Positions 45,424 through 54,751 of a stretch of DNA of 64,000 nt are shown here, one piece after another. Numbering within the stretch: the stretch's first letter is position 1; the number at the start of each line of letters is the position of its first letter. Below the pieces are notes generated by a model. That model was not told the DNA's origin, made no database searches, and worked only from the letters and a program-made list of their open reading frames with translations. The stretch is from Rubrivirga sp. SAORIC476 (GTDB lineage Bacteria; Bacteroidota; Rhodothermia; Rhodothermales; Rubricoccaceae): contig NZ_MVOI01000003.1 in assembly GCF_002283555.1 (NCBI RefSeq), positions 518,536 to 582,535 on the forward strand, read 5' to 3'. The translations under genes were made by a program, and so were the position numbers.

Positions 45424-45447
45424 GGAGGGGCGCTGCAGCGTCCCTCC
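45424..45447 (+). promoter_or_regulatory. GGAGGG/CCCTCC hairpin in a lipoprotein-gene leader
   Basis: GGAGGGGCGCTG pairs with CAGCGTCCCTCC over 12 positions (one G-T wobble), with no unpaired loop in the palindrome. It ends 22 nt before the GTG at 45470 and resembles the element at 30138-30161, including the flanking AAGCC. It may instead terminate the peroxiredoxin-like gene, which ends 29 nt before it. Confidence 0.45.
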
Positions 45448-45469
45448 TCCCGTCCTCTTACCCTGCCCC

Positions 45470-46318
45470 GTGATCCGTCTCCTCCCGCTCGTCGCCCTCC
45501 TGTTCGCTGTCGGCTGTGGGCCCGACCTCGCCGCGCCGTCTGACCGGGAGGTCAAGGCGCGCGTCGCCGACGCCGAGGCCCGACTGGCGGCGAGCGCGGG
45601 CGGCCAGCTCGTGGCCCAAGCCATCGAGGCGCATGGCGGACTGGCCGCGTGGTACCGCACCGGTCCGCTCCGCTACCGCTACGCCTACACCCGCCTCGAC
45701 AGCCTCGGCGAGCCCGCGGGCGACGCCCTCGACACGCGCCAGCTCGTCGACACGTGGTCCGCGCGGGCCGTCCACACGCTCGCAGCCGACCCGTCGGTCT
45801 CGTTCGGGTGGACCGGTGCCGAGGCCTGGGTGCGCCCGGCAGGCGCCGACGTGCCCACCAACCCCCGCTTCTGGGCACTGACGCCCTACTACTTCGTCTC
45901 CATGCCGTTCGTGTTCGCCGACCCCGGCGTCACCCTGACGCTCGCCGATCCCGACTCGCTAGAGGGCCGCCCGGTGGACGTGGTCCACGCGACGTTCGCC
46001 GCGGGCACGGGCGACGCGCCGGACGACTACTACGACCTCCTGCTCGACCCCGAGACGCACCGCGTCCGCGGCCTCCGCTACGTGGTGTCGTACGCCGCCT
46101 TCAACCCGGACGGTGGGCACACGCCGGAGACGCTCATGATCTACGACGGCGAGCAGACGGTCGGCGGGGTGACCCTCCAGGAGGGCTTCCGCTCGTTCCT
46201 CTCGGCGACCGGCCAGCCGAAGGCGCGCGGCACGGTGACCGAGGTCGCATCGGCGCCGGAAACCCTCGACGCCGCGTTCGGCACCCCCGCCGACGCCGAG
46301 GTCCAGCCGGAGCTCTGA
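45470..46318 (+). CDS. Lipoprotein of unknown function
   Basis: A 282-residue protein with GTG start and lipoprotein signal (FAVGC, Cys16). A helical stretch (KARVADAEARLAASAGGQLVAQAIEAHGGLAAW) is followed by a predominantly beta part that resembles LolA/LppX-like outer-membrane-lipoprotein carrier folds in pattern: AHGG-type start, then concave strands, with DVVHATF and YYDLLLDPETHRVRGLRYVVSY. That fold assignment is tentative. It is preceded by the leader hairpin and followed by a CCTCGG palindrome. Confidence 0.75.
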   Translation: MIRLLPLVALLFAVGCGPDLAAPSDREVKARVADAEARLAASAGGQLVAQAIEAHGGLAAWYRTGPLRYRYAYTRLDSLGEPAGDALDTRQLVDTWSARAVHTLAADPSVSFGWTGAEAWVRPAGADVPTNPRFWALTPYYFVSMPFVFADPGVTLTLADPDSLEGRPVDVVHATFAAGTGDAPDDYYDLLLDPETHRVRGLRYVVSYAAFNPDGGHTPETLMIYDGEQTVGGVTLQEGFRSFLSATGQPKARGTVTEVASAPETLDAAFGTPADAEVQPEL

Positions 46319-46321
46319 CTC

Positions 46322-46347
46322 GGCCCGCCTCGGTCCCGAGGCGGACC
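46322..46347. repeat. CCTCGG/CCGAGG hairpin between convergent genes
   Basis: GCCTCGG(TC)CCGAGGC at 46327-46342, with imperfect extension to 46322-46347, 3 nt after a stop codon. It lies between the convergent lipoprotein and DinB-family genes. Confidence 0.5.
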
Positions 46348-46357
46348 GCCCCCTCGG

Positions 46358-46894
46358 CTACTGCATCGACGAGGGCGGCGTGATCCCGTTCATCCGCATG
46401 TAGGTGACGAGGTTGCCGTAGTGCTCGAAGTTGTGCGTCGAGTTGAAGGCCAGGATGCCCGACGCGGCCATGTCGTTGCCGAAGAAGGACCGCACGGTGG
46501 CGCCCTGCGCGTCCGTCATCGCGTCGTAGACGCCCTCGCAGTACGCGAACGCAGCGCCGAGCGCGGCGACGATGTCGGCCTTCGTGGTGGCGGCCTCCTC
46601 GATGTTCTGCGTGTTGGGGTTCTCCTCCCCTGCTGCCGACGAGCAGAACATGTACTGAGCGTTGGCGACGTGGGCGAGCAGCCCGCCCACGGTGCGCACC
46701 TCCTCGGTCGGCCGGTAGGCGTACAGGTCTTCGTCGAGCATCTCGGCCGTACGCATCAGGTTGGTCGCCGTGATGCCGTGCAGCCCCTTCAGGCTCGCCA
46801 TGACGGGGTCGGTGGGCGCGTCCTGGGCCAGCGCGGTGCCCGTGAGGAGAGCGAGCAGAAGGGCGGAGCGGGTGAGGATGCGGAGCGGGGTCAT
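46358..46894 (-). CDS. Exported DinB-family protein
   Basis: A 178-residue protein with a signal peptide (cleavage after ALA, about residue 23) and a DinB-like four-helix bundle. Family metal ligands are suggested by HVANAQYMFCSSA and the later NFEHYGNLVTYMR. DinB-fold proteins are often thiol-dependent transferases; an exported one is of unknown role. The ATG at 46894 starts the signal peptide. It is convergent with the lipoprotein gene at 45470. Confidence 0.85.
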   Translation of the reverse strand: MTPLRILTRSALLLALLTGTALAQDAPTDPVMASLKGLHGITATNLMRTAEMLDEDLYAYRPTEEVRTVGGLLAHVANAQYMFCSSAAGEENPNTQNIEEAATTKADIVAALGAAFAYCEGVYDAMTDAQGATVRSFFGNDMAASGILAFNSTHNFEHYGNLVTYMRMNGITPPSSMQ

Positions 46895-46968
46895 GGGCTC
46901 GGAGGCGTGAGGAGGAGAGCAGCGACGACTCAAAGTAGGCCCTCGCGTCGGAGGCGCCCAAGCCAGAC

Positions 46969-47004
46969 GCGGCCTCCGCCCCTCGCGAGAGAGACAGAGG
47001 CCGC
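46969..47004 (-). terminator. Hairpin after the beta-propeller lipoprotein gene
   Basis: GCGGCCTC (46969-46976) pairs with GAGGCCGC (46997-47004) across a 20-base loop, 17 nt past the propeller stop codon on the minus strand. There is no T-tract. Confidence 0.4.
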
Positions 47005-47021
47005 AGACCCGGAGGACCGGT

Positions 47022-48251
47022 CTACTGGGCTGCCACGCCGCGGGCCGTCGCCGGGACCGCCACCGTGCCGACGGGCGTCAGGCTGCCGTCCGCTTCGATG
47101 CGGAAGGCGTCCAGCTGCTCGTCGCTCTGGGCGTAGACGAAGCGCAGCGTGATGTTGAGGTCCCGCGGGTTGGGGCCCGTGGTGGCCGTCACGCCGTCGT
47201 CGTCGAGGATCTGGAGCGAGCCGTCGGGCTGGATCCGGAAGCCCGTGATGGTGCCGCTGGCCGTGTTGGTGACGTAGAGGAGGTCGCCGAGCGTGCGGAC
47301 CCAGCAGGCGGCCGTCTCGGTGGTCGGCACGGCGCCGTCGATCACGGAGAGCGCGGTCCCGCTGAGGCTGTACGCCGACACCGTCGAGCCGTCGGCGACG
47401 GGCCCGGCGGGCGCGTTGGCGTCGCTGACGAACAGCCGTCCGAACCGGTCGAAGTCGAAGCCGAACGGCGTCACGCCAGCCGACGGATGGACGACGGGCG
47501 CCCCGGGCGTCCCATTCGGGCGGACCGGGTAGACCACGATCTGGTCCGACGGGCGGTCGGTCACGACGAGCGTCCGTGCCTTGGGCGAGAAGCCGATCTG
47601 CGGCGGCCCGCCGATGCCCGCGGGGAGCGGGGCCGTGCCGCCGGCGAGCGCCGAGAGCCGCCCGTTGCCGAGGCGCCGGAAGCCTGCGATGGAGCCGCCG
47701 TCGCCCGTGTTGAGCACGTACACGAGCCGCTGGCTGACGGCGAGGCTGAGCGGACCTGCGCCGCCTGAGGGGACCACCTCCACGAGCGTCAGCCCGGAGC
47801 CGGTGACGCGGAAGACCGAGATGTCGTCGCTGCCGCGGTTGATGGCGTAGAGGAAGCGGCCGTCGGGGCTCAGCACGACGGGGTCGGTGGCGGCGCCGAG
47901 GCCGCCCCCGGAGCCGGTGCCGCCGGTGGCGACGCGGCCCGCCTCGGTGAGCGCACCGCTCGCGTCGCGGGAGAAGACGAGGACCTCGTTGGCGCCGGCC
48001 GCGTCGCTGAGCGTGTAGACGGCGCCGTTGGCGCGCGTCTTCAGCGGGCCGCCGATGCGGTCGAGCGCGGCCTGGAGCGGCAGGCTGGCGAGGAGGGACT
48101 CGCCGAGGACGGACGCGTCGAGCATCCGGTCGGCCGACATCGCCACATCGGCCGTGGCGGGGGCGTCGTCGAGGGCCGGTTCGGAGGCGTCGCAGGCGGC
48201 GAGCGTGAGCGCCAGCGCGGCGACGGTGAGCAGAGACGAGAATCGAGACAT
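47022..48251 (-). CDS. Beta-propeller (lactonase/YVTN-like) lipoprotein
   Basis: A 409-residue lipoprotein (LAAC, Cys20) with seven-bladed-propeller repeats such as DPVVLSPDGRFLYAINRGSDDISVFRV, LVYVLNTGDGGSIAGFR, GDLLYVTNTASGTITGFRI. The pattern matches the 6-phosphogluconolactonase/YVTN group. Enzymatic activity is uncertain, as many exported members are structural or ligand binding. The ATG at 48251 begins the signal peptide. Confidence 0.88.
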   Translation of the reverse strand: MSRFSSLLTVAALALTLAACDASEPALDDAPATADVAMSADRMLDASVLGESLLASLPLQAALDRIGGPLKTRANGAVYTLSDAAGANEVLVFSRDASGALTEAGRVATGGTGSGGGLGAATDPVVLSPDGRFLYAINRGSDDISVFRVTGSGLTLVEVVPSGGAGPLSLAVSQRLVYVLNTGDGGSIAGFRRLGNGRLSALAGGTAPLPAGIGGPPQIGFSPKARTLVVTDRPSDQIVVYPVRPNGTPGAPVVHPSAGVTPFGFDFDRFGRLFVSDANAPAGPVADGSTVSAYSLSGTALSVIDGAVPTTETAACWVRTLGDLLYVTNTASGTITGFRIQPDGSLQILDDDGVTATTGPNPRDLNITLRFVYAQSDEQLDAFRIEADGSLTPVGTVAVPATARGVAAQ

Positions 48252-48376
48252 GACGAGAGGGCGCAGAGCGCGGCAGGGAAAAAGGGTCCCGCGCCCGATG
48301 TCGCCGGGTGCGGTCCCACAGGGTCCCCCGCGAGGCCCCCTCAAGTCCTCTCGAAACGGTCACATCGGACGGCTCG

Positions 48377-48874
48377 CTACAGGCGCTGCTCGACGCTCGA
48401 CGCCCGCCGGACAGTCCCGCCCACGACCAGCCCCGCCGCGATCAAGACGATGTTCTTGACGATGTACTGGCCCTCCAGCGTCAGCGCGAACACGTCCAGG
48501 GGTGACGTGAACGGCCACACGGAGAAGCAGACCGCGGGCAGCACGAGGAACGGCAGGAACGTGCCTGGCATCTGGAGCGCCAGCAGCAGCAGCGCCCCGC
48601 GCGTCAGCGGCCGGATCAGCAGCATCACCCCGATCAGGATCTCCCAGACCGCCAGCACCGGGTAGAACAGGTCCGCGTCCACGAACGGGACCGTGGCCTT
48701 GACCAGCGCTTCGGCGGGGCTCAGGCCGGGCACCAGCTTCAGCGCCCCGAACCACACGAACACCACCCCGACGGCATAGCGCAGCAGGCGGACCCCGTGG
48801 CGTCGCATGAACCGAGCGACCCGGTCGTCGAAGGTGTCAAGGGCAGTGTGCGGGAGGCGGGTGAAGTCGGCCAT
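48377..48874 (-). CDS. DoxX/YkgB-like membrane protein
   Basis: A 165-residue four-helix membrane protein of the DoxX/DUF417 type. After a short soluble N-terminus come YAVGVVFVWFGALKLVPGLSP (helix 1, characteristic), FYPVLAVWEILIGVMLLI (helix 2), LLLLALQMPGTFLPFLVL (helix 3) and IVKNIVLIAAGLVVGG (helix 4). DoxX relatives take part in quinone-linked redox or sulfur stress; this member's role is unknown. The ATG at 48874 is preferred over an upstream start that would add an Arg-rich stretch. Confidence 0.85.
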   Translation of the reverse strand: MADFTRLPHTALDTFDDRVARFMRRHGVRLLRYAVGVVFVWFGALKLVPGLSPAEALVKATVPFVDADLFYPVLAVWEILIGVMLLIRPLTRGALLLLALQMPGTFLPFLVLPAVCFSVWPFTSPLDVFALTLEGQYIVKNIVLIAAGLVVGGTVRRASSVEQRL

Positions 48875-48967
48875 GGCGGAACGGAGCAGAGACCCAACGA
48901 CGCGCTCCCTCCGCCCCCGCCGCAGACGCCCGGTGAAAAGCACGTCGAGGGTCGACGAACCCGCTCG

Positions 48968-48980
48968 CCTCGGTCCGAGG
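48968..48980. repeat. CCTCGG/CCGAGG palindrome after the mutase gene
   Basis: CCTCGG(T)CCGAGG, ending 11 nt from the mutase stop codon. A member of the 3'-palindrome family. Confidence 0.45.
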
Positions 48981-48990
48981 TCGGTCGAGG

Positions 48991-50574
<1,584 letters not shown>

Positions 50575-50725
50575 GCGGAGCGTCGGCGGGGAGGCTCGCC
50601 TACGCCCCGAGGCGGGCGGGGTGCCAGCGCTCCGCGTGGAGAGCGCGGAAGGAGCGTCGGCCTGGCCGCTCAGGCGGGGAGGCCCTTCGCCGCGACCCGT
50701 CGTGCTCGCGTCCTCGACCGGGGCC

Positions 50726-51043
50726 TCAGACTCCCTCGTTCTGGGGCGCGTACTTGCTGCCGCGCAGCACCTCCACGTTCTGGAGATAGAGGATCACCGA
50801 GTAGTGAGCGAAATACCGGTCCTCGACGTGCGTCGCGATCCGCTCGGCGACTGCCTCCGTCACGATGGTCTCGATCTTGACACTCGGCCCGCCGCGCGCC
50901 ACGCGGACGCCCCGAGACCCCTCGCCGTGGATGTCCGAGAGCGTGTGCCCGGACGCGCCGAGGTCGTGGATGGCGTCGATGATCCGGTCGCGCAGGCTGC
51001 GCTCGGTGACGATGGTGACGAGGCGGAGGGTGACGGTCTGCAT
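50726..51043 (-). CDS. sbtB: PII-like protein SbtB, partner of SbtA
   Basis: A 105-residue PII-fold signalling protein. It has a ferredoxin-like start ([25 protein letters not shown]), a T-loop region after GEGSRGVRV, and a closing strand [19 protein letters not shown] typical of SbtB rather than GlnB. The redox CGPxGC loop of cyanobacterial SbtB is absent. SbtB binds adenyl nucleotides and gates the bicarbonate transporter SbtA. It starts 10 nt after the sbtA stop, so translational coupling is likely. Confidence 0.88.
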   Translation of the reverse strand: MQTVTLRLVTIVTERSLRDRIIDAIHDLGASGHTLSDIHGEGSRGVRVARGGPSVKIETIVTEAVAERIATHVEDRYFAHYSVILYLQNVEVLRGSKYAPQNEGV

Positions 51044-51053
51044 GATCGGGGTC

Positions 51054-52010
51054 CTAGCCGAGCCACTGGGCCATCGCGAGGTAGATCGGGATGCCGAGCG
51101 TCAGGTTGAAGGGGAAGGTGATGCCGAGCGAGGCCGTCAGGTAGTACGCCGGATTGGCCTCCGGGAGCCCGACCCGGATGGCCGCCGGGGCTGCGATGTA
51201 GGATGCGCTGGAGACCATCGCGCCGAGCACGGCCGCGCCCCCGACGGACAGCCCGACCTCGTGCCCCACGAACACGCCGAGGGCGCCGTGGACGATCGGC
51301 ATCAGGATGCCGAAAGCGACGAGGAACGGTCCGACGGCCCGCAGGTCGCGGAGCCGCCGCGCAGCGGTCATCCCCATGTCCAGCAGGAAGAGCACCAGCG
51401 CGCCCTGGAAGCCCGACACGAAGAACGGCGCCACCTTGGCCGTCCCTTGCTCGCCCGCGATCCACCCGATGGCCATCCCGCCCACCAGGAGGACGATGCT
51501 GCGGCCCGTCGCCACTTCGCGGAGCGCCTCCTTCCACGAGCCCGCCCGCTCGCCGCGCGCGTACGCGATCATCAGCCCGACGATGATCGCGGGCACTTCG
51601 AGGACGGCCACCAGCGCAGGCATGAAGCCCTCCGACGGCGTCCCGGCGTAGGCGGCCACCGACTGCGCCGCGATGAACGTCACGGCCGAGACCGAGCCGT
51701 AGTGAGCCGCCAGCGCCGCCGCGTTCGTCCGGTCGATCCGTCCCAGCCGCCGGAGCACGTTGTACGCGATCAGCGGGGTCAACACGCCGAGGGCGAACGT
51801 GCCCAACACTGGCCCGGCGACCTCGACCAGGGGGGTCTTGCTGAGCGCCACCCCGCCCTTCAGCCCGATCGCGAGGAGGAGGTATATCGAGAGCGCCTGG
51901 TACAGTGGCTCTGGGATCTCCAGATCGCTCTTGATGGCGACCGCCAGCGCCCCCAGCACGAAGGCCAGCACGACCGGGGACAGCAGGCTGGCGAGCAGGA
52001 TCTCGATCAT
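51054..52010 (-). CDS. sbtA: Sodium-dependent bicarbonate transporter SbtA
   Basis: A 318-residue inner-membrane protein with about ten helices in two inverted halves. Family features include YLLLAIGLKGGVAL, the first-half HYGSVSAVTFIAA motif, GALVLFLLDMGMTAARRL, and VSSASYIAAPAAIRVGLPEANPAYYLTASLGITFPFN near the end, all hallmarks of the SbtA (DUF897) family. It imports HCO3- with Na+. The ATG at 52010 is used; two codons upstream a TTG gives no advantage. It is in an operon with sbtB. Confidence 0.92.
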   Translation of the reverse strand: MIEILLASLLSPVVLAFVLGALAVAIKSDLEIPEPLYQALSIYLLLAIGLKGGVALSKTPLVEVAGPVLGTFALGVLTPLIAYNVLRRLGRIDRTNAAALAAHYGSVSAVTFIAAQSVAAYAGTPSEGFMPALVAVLEVPAIIVGLMIAYARGERAGSWKEALREVATGRSIVLLVGGMAIGWIAGEQGTAKVAPFFVSGFQGALVLFLLDMGMTAARRLRDLRAVGPFLVAFGILMPIVHGALGVFVGHEVGLSVGGAAVLGAMVSSASYIAAPAAIRVGLPEANPAYYLTASLGITFPFNLTLGIPIYLAMAQWLG

Positions 52011-52067
52011 CGGCAAGGGGAGGGCGCGCCCGAAACTAGCGCCCCTCCTCTCTGGCCGGCGACCGCG

Positions 52068-53522
52068 CTACTCGCCCTGCGCCAGCGAGTAGGCCCGTTC
52101 GCCGTCGAACGTGTAGAGGTTCTCCGTCTTGATCACGTCCAGCCCGGCCTCGACGAGGCGGCCCTGCAACGCGACCACCTGCGCGGCGCTCACAGCGTCG
52201 CCCGTGGCGACGTAGCGGCACCGCCAGTGGTCGGTCCAGAACGTCTCCGGGAGGCCGCCGGGGTAGACCTTCACGCCGCGGTTGGTGATCAGCTTCAGCC
52301 GGAGCCCGTCGCCGCCGAGAGCGTCCAGGCGGGCGCCGAGGGTGTCGGGGCGGCGGCCGTCCTCGTCCCAGTCCAGGAACACGTCGACGCCCACGAGCGC
52401 CTTCTCGGCCCGCGGGGTCGGCCGGACGGTCACGGAGACCTCGGTGTCGGTGTACCGCGCCTCGGTCAGCGTCTGGGGACGCTCGCCGAGCCGCTCGATG
52501 ACGGCATCGGCGAACTCAGACGTCGAGACTTTCCGCGTGCTCGACGCGCCGTACACGTCGGCCGTGTGGATGCCCGCCTCCAGCGTCGCCAGCCACGCGT
52601 TCTCGACCGTCTCCGCGACGCGGTCGAGGTTCAGGTGGTCCAGCAGCATGAGCGCGCCGCGCAACAGGCCCGACGGGTTCGCGATGCCCTGCCCGGCGAT
52701 GTCCGGCGCGCTCCCATGGACGGCCTCGAACATCGCGATATCGGTTCCCACGTTCGAGGAGCCCGCCAGCCCGACCGACCCGGACGCCTCCGCGGCGATG
52801 TCGGAGATGATGTCGCCGTAGAGGTTCGGCGCCACGATCACGTCGAACATGTCGGGCCGGGCGCCGACGAGCGCCGCGCCGATGTCGATGATCCGGTGCT
52901 CGGCCTCGATCTCCGGGTACTCCGCCGCGATCTCGTCGAACACGCGGTGGAAGAGCCCGTCGGTGAGCTTCATGATGTTGTCCTTCGTCATACAGGTCAC
53001 GCGCGAGCGCCCCTGGGCCCGTGCGTACTCGAACGCGTAGCGGACGATGGCCTCCGACCCCGGCCGCGTGATCAGCTTGAGGGTCTGGGTGACCTCGGTC
53101 GTCTGCCGGTGCTCGATGCCCGCGTACGTGTCCTCCTCGTTCTCGCGGATGATGACGAGGTCCATGTCCGGGTGCGGCGAGGCCACGTAGGGCGCGTAGC
53201 TGCGCACCGGCCGGACGTTCGCGAACATGCCGAGCGACTTCCGCAGCGTCACGTTGAGGCTCTTGTAGCCTCCTCCCTGCGGCGTCGTGATCGGCGCCTT
53301 GAGCAGGAGGCGATGCGAGCGGATCGTGTCCCACGTCTCGGGCGCGATTCCCGACGTGTGGCCGGCGCGATAGACGTTCTCCCCCACCTCGACGGTGTCG
53401 TACCGGAGCGGGGCCTCGGCGGCGTCCAGGATCCGGAGGGTGGCCTCCATGATCTCGGGGCCGATGCCGTCCCCGTGGGCGACAGCGATCGGGGTGCGGG
53501 AGTCGGTCGTGGCGTCAGGCAT
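52068..53522 (-). CDS. icd: Isocitrate dehydrogenase, Thermus-like long form
   Basis: A 484-residue decarboxylating dehydrogenase. The catalytic core covers about 1-340: AHGDGIGPEI, substrate-binding KSLNVTLRKSLGMFANVRPV, IRENEEDTYAGIEHR, Tyr/Lys region TKDNIMKLTDG and metal-binding PNLYGDIISDIAAE. A C-terminal extension of about 140 residues (KALVGVDVFLDW onward) matches long bacterial ICDHs such as that of Thermus rather than the ~415-residue E. coli type. It makes 2-oxoglutarate and CO2 in the TCA cycle; NADP preference is probable but not certain. It lies 57 nt upstream of sbtA on the same strand. Confidence 0.93.
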   Translation of the reverse strand: MPDATTDSRTPIAVAHGDGIGPEIMEATLRILDAAEAPLRYDTVEVGENVYRAGHTSGIAPETWDTIRSHRLLLKAPITTPQGGGYKSLNVTLRKSLGMFANVRPVRSYAPYVASPHPDMDLVIIRENEEDTYAGIEHRQTTEVTQTLKLITRPGSEAIVRYAFEYARAQGRSRVTCMTKDNIMKLTDGLFHRVFDEIAAEYPEIEAEHRIIDIGAALVGARPDMFDVIVAPNLYGDIISDIAAEASGSVGLAGSSNVGTDIAMFEAVHGSAPDIAGQGIANPSGLLRGALMLLDHLNLDRVAETVENAWLATLEAGIHTADVYGASSTRKVSTSEFADAVIERLGERPQTLTEARYTDTEVSVTVRPTPRAEKALVGVDVFLDWDEDGRRPDTLGARLDALGGDGLRLKLITNRGVKVYPGGLPETFWTDHWRCRYVATGDAVSAAQVVALQGRLVEAGLDVIKTENLYTFDGERAYSLAQGE

Positions 53523-53593
53523 GGATCTGGAGCGAGCGGGAGGAGGTGAATACATACACCCCCTGCCCGCGCGAAGACCCCTGCCCGCCGTGG

Positions 53594-54673
53594 CTAGAAT
53601 GCGATCTGCCCTTGAAGAATCACCAGATGGGCGTCGGGCACCGCGTCGCCGTCGCGGAGCTGGTAGGCCAGCGTCAGGCGGGCCCGCTGGTAGGGGCCGC
53701 CGAGCGCGGCGCTGGGGCTGTAGCTCAGCCCGGCCGTGAGGTAGCGATCGGTCACGCGGCTGGAGGTGTACTGCTCGCCGCGCACGAACACCTCGCCCGC
53801 CCCGAGCACCCGGACCGCCCCGAGCGCCGAGACGCCGGCGTCCTCCTGGACGCCCGCGCCGTCGTCCGCGTACCGCAGCGCGAGCGCGTCCAGCTTGAGG
53901 CGAACCGGCTGGCTGCCCGGCTCGGCGCCCCAGTAGAGGTGCCCCCCGCCCGTCACGTAGGCCCGCCCCCCGTCGCCCCGGTCCGTCCGGGCCGGGGCAG
54001 CCCCGTTGACGCTCCCGAATGCGCCCACCTCGACGCCCGCCCCGAGGTGGACGGCTACGGCCGCGGACCCCGCCACCCCGGCCGTCTCCGGCCCGTTGAT
54101 GAGGTCGGGGCTGGACAGGCCCTCCCGGTAGTTGCCCTCCGCCCTCCCGAACGTGCCCGCGCCGTTGTGCAGCGCCACCGTCGCGAGAGCCGGGCCGCGG
54201 GAATACGTCACGTCGACCCCGAGGTCGCGGCCGTCGCCTCCGAGCGTCCCTCCGAGCCACCGCTCGACGACGGCCGCCCGGTCGACGGCGTCGAGCACGA
54301 TGTACGGCGTCAGGACGCCGCCTCGCGGCTGGGCCATGGGGAAGTAGCCCACGCGCATCTGTACGCCGTCGGCGAGCGTGGCGAAGGCGAACAGGTCGAC
54401 ACTCTCGACCGACCCGGACGCGCCGTCGACGTCGTACTCGACGCCCGCACGGTCGCGGTAGAGCACCCGCGCCTGGATGCGCGCCCGCCGGAGACCGGTC
54501 CCGTAGCGGACGGCATCGCCGCCGGGTGCTTCCTGGACACCCAGCGAGACGCGAGGCTGGACGCCCCCCGCCAACTCGAGGTCGAGGTCAGGGGCCAGTG
54601 CGATCCGCTGCGCGCTGGCGGACGAGGTCAGGGCCAGGACGGCGGCAGCCAGGAAAACGGTCAATCGGTACAT
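53594..54673 (-). CDS. Outer-membrane porin-like beta-barrel
   Basis: A 359-residue protein with signal peptide (ASAQ, about residue 22) and barrel strands throughout. RRARIQARVLYRDRAGVEYDVDG and MRVGYFPMAQPRGGVL are typical of OprP/OprO-like or DUF3138-type porins, and the protein ends LQGQIAF. It stands between isocitrate dehydrogenase and carbonic anhydrase on the same strand. A role in anion or bicarbonate passage would fit that context but is speculative. Confidence 0.78.
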   Translation of the reverse strand: MYRLTVFLAAAVLALTSSASAQRIALAPDLDLELAGGVQPRVSLGVQEAPGGDAVRYGTGLRRARIQARVLYRDRAGVEYDVDGASGSVESVDLFAFATLADGVQMRVGYFPMAQPRGGVLTPYIVLDAVDRAAVVERWLGGTLGGDGRDLGVDVTYSRGPALATVALHNGAGTFGRAEGNYREGLSSPDLINGPETAGVAGSAAVAVHLGAGVEVGAFGSVNGAAPARTDRGDGGRAYVTGGGHLYWGAEPGSQPVRLKLDALALRYADDGAGVQEDAGVSALGAVRVLGAGEVFVRGEQYTSSRVTDRYLTAGLSYSPSAALGGPYQRARLTLAYQLRDGDAVPDAHLVILQGQIAF

Positions 54674-54690
54674 GGGTCGAGGGGAAATGC

Positions 54691-54724
54691 GACGGCCCGG
54701 ACCCTCAGGAGAGCCCGGGCCGTC
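54691..54724 (-). terminator. 10-bp stem hairpin between carbonic anhydrase and porin genes
   Basis: GACGGCCCGG (54691-54700) pairs with CCGGGCCGTC (54715-54724) over a 14-base loop, between the carbonic anhydrase stop (54752) and porin start (54673) on the minus strand. No T-tract, so partial termination is likely. Confidence 0.5.
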
Positions 54725-54751
54725 GGCACGTCGAGAAGCGGGCAGTGCGGG

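Noticed and set aside
52011-52016. Earlier TTG start for sbtA
   Set aside because: TTG adds two residues only, and the ATG at 52010 gives the normal SbtA N-terminus.
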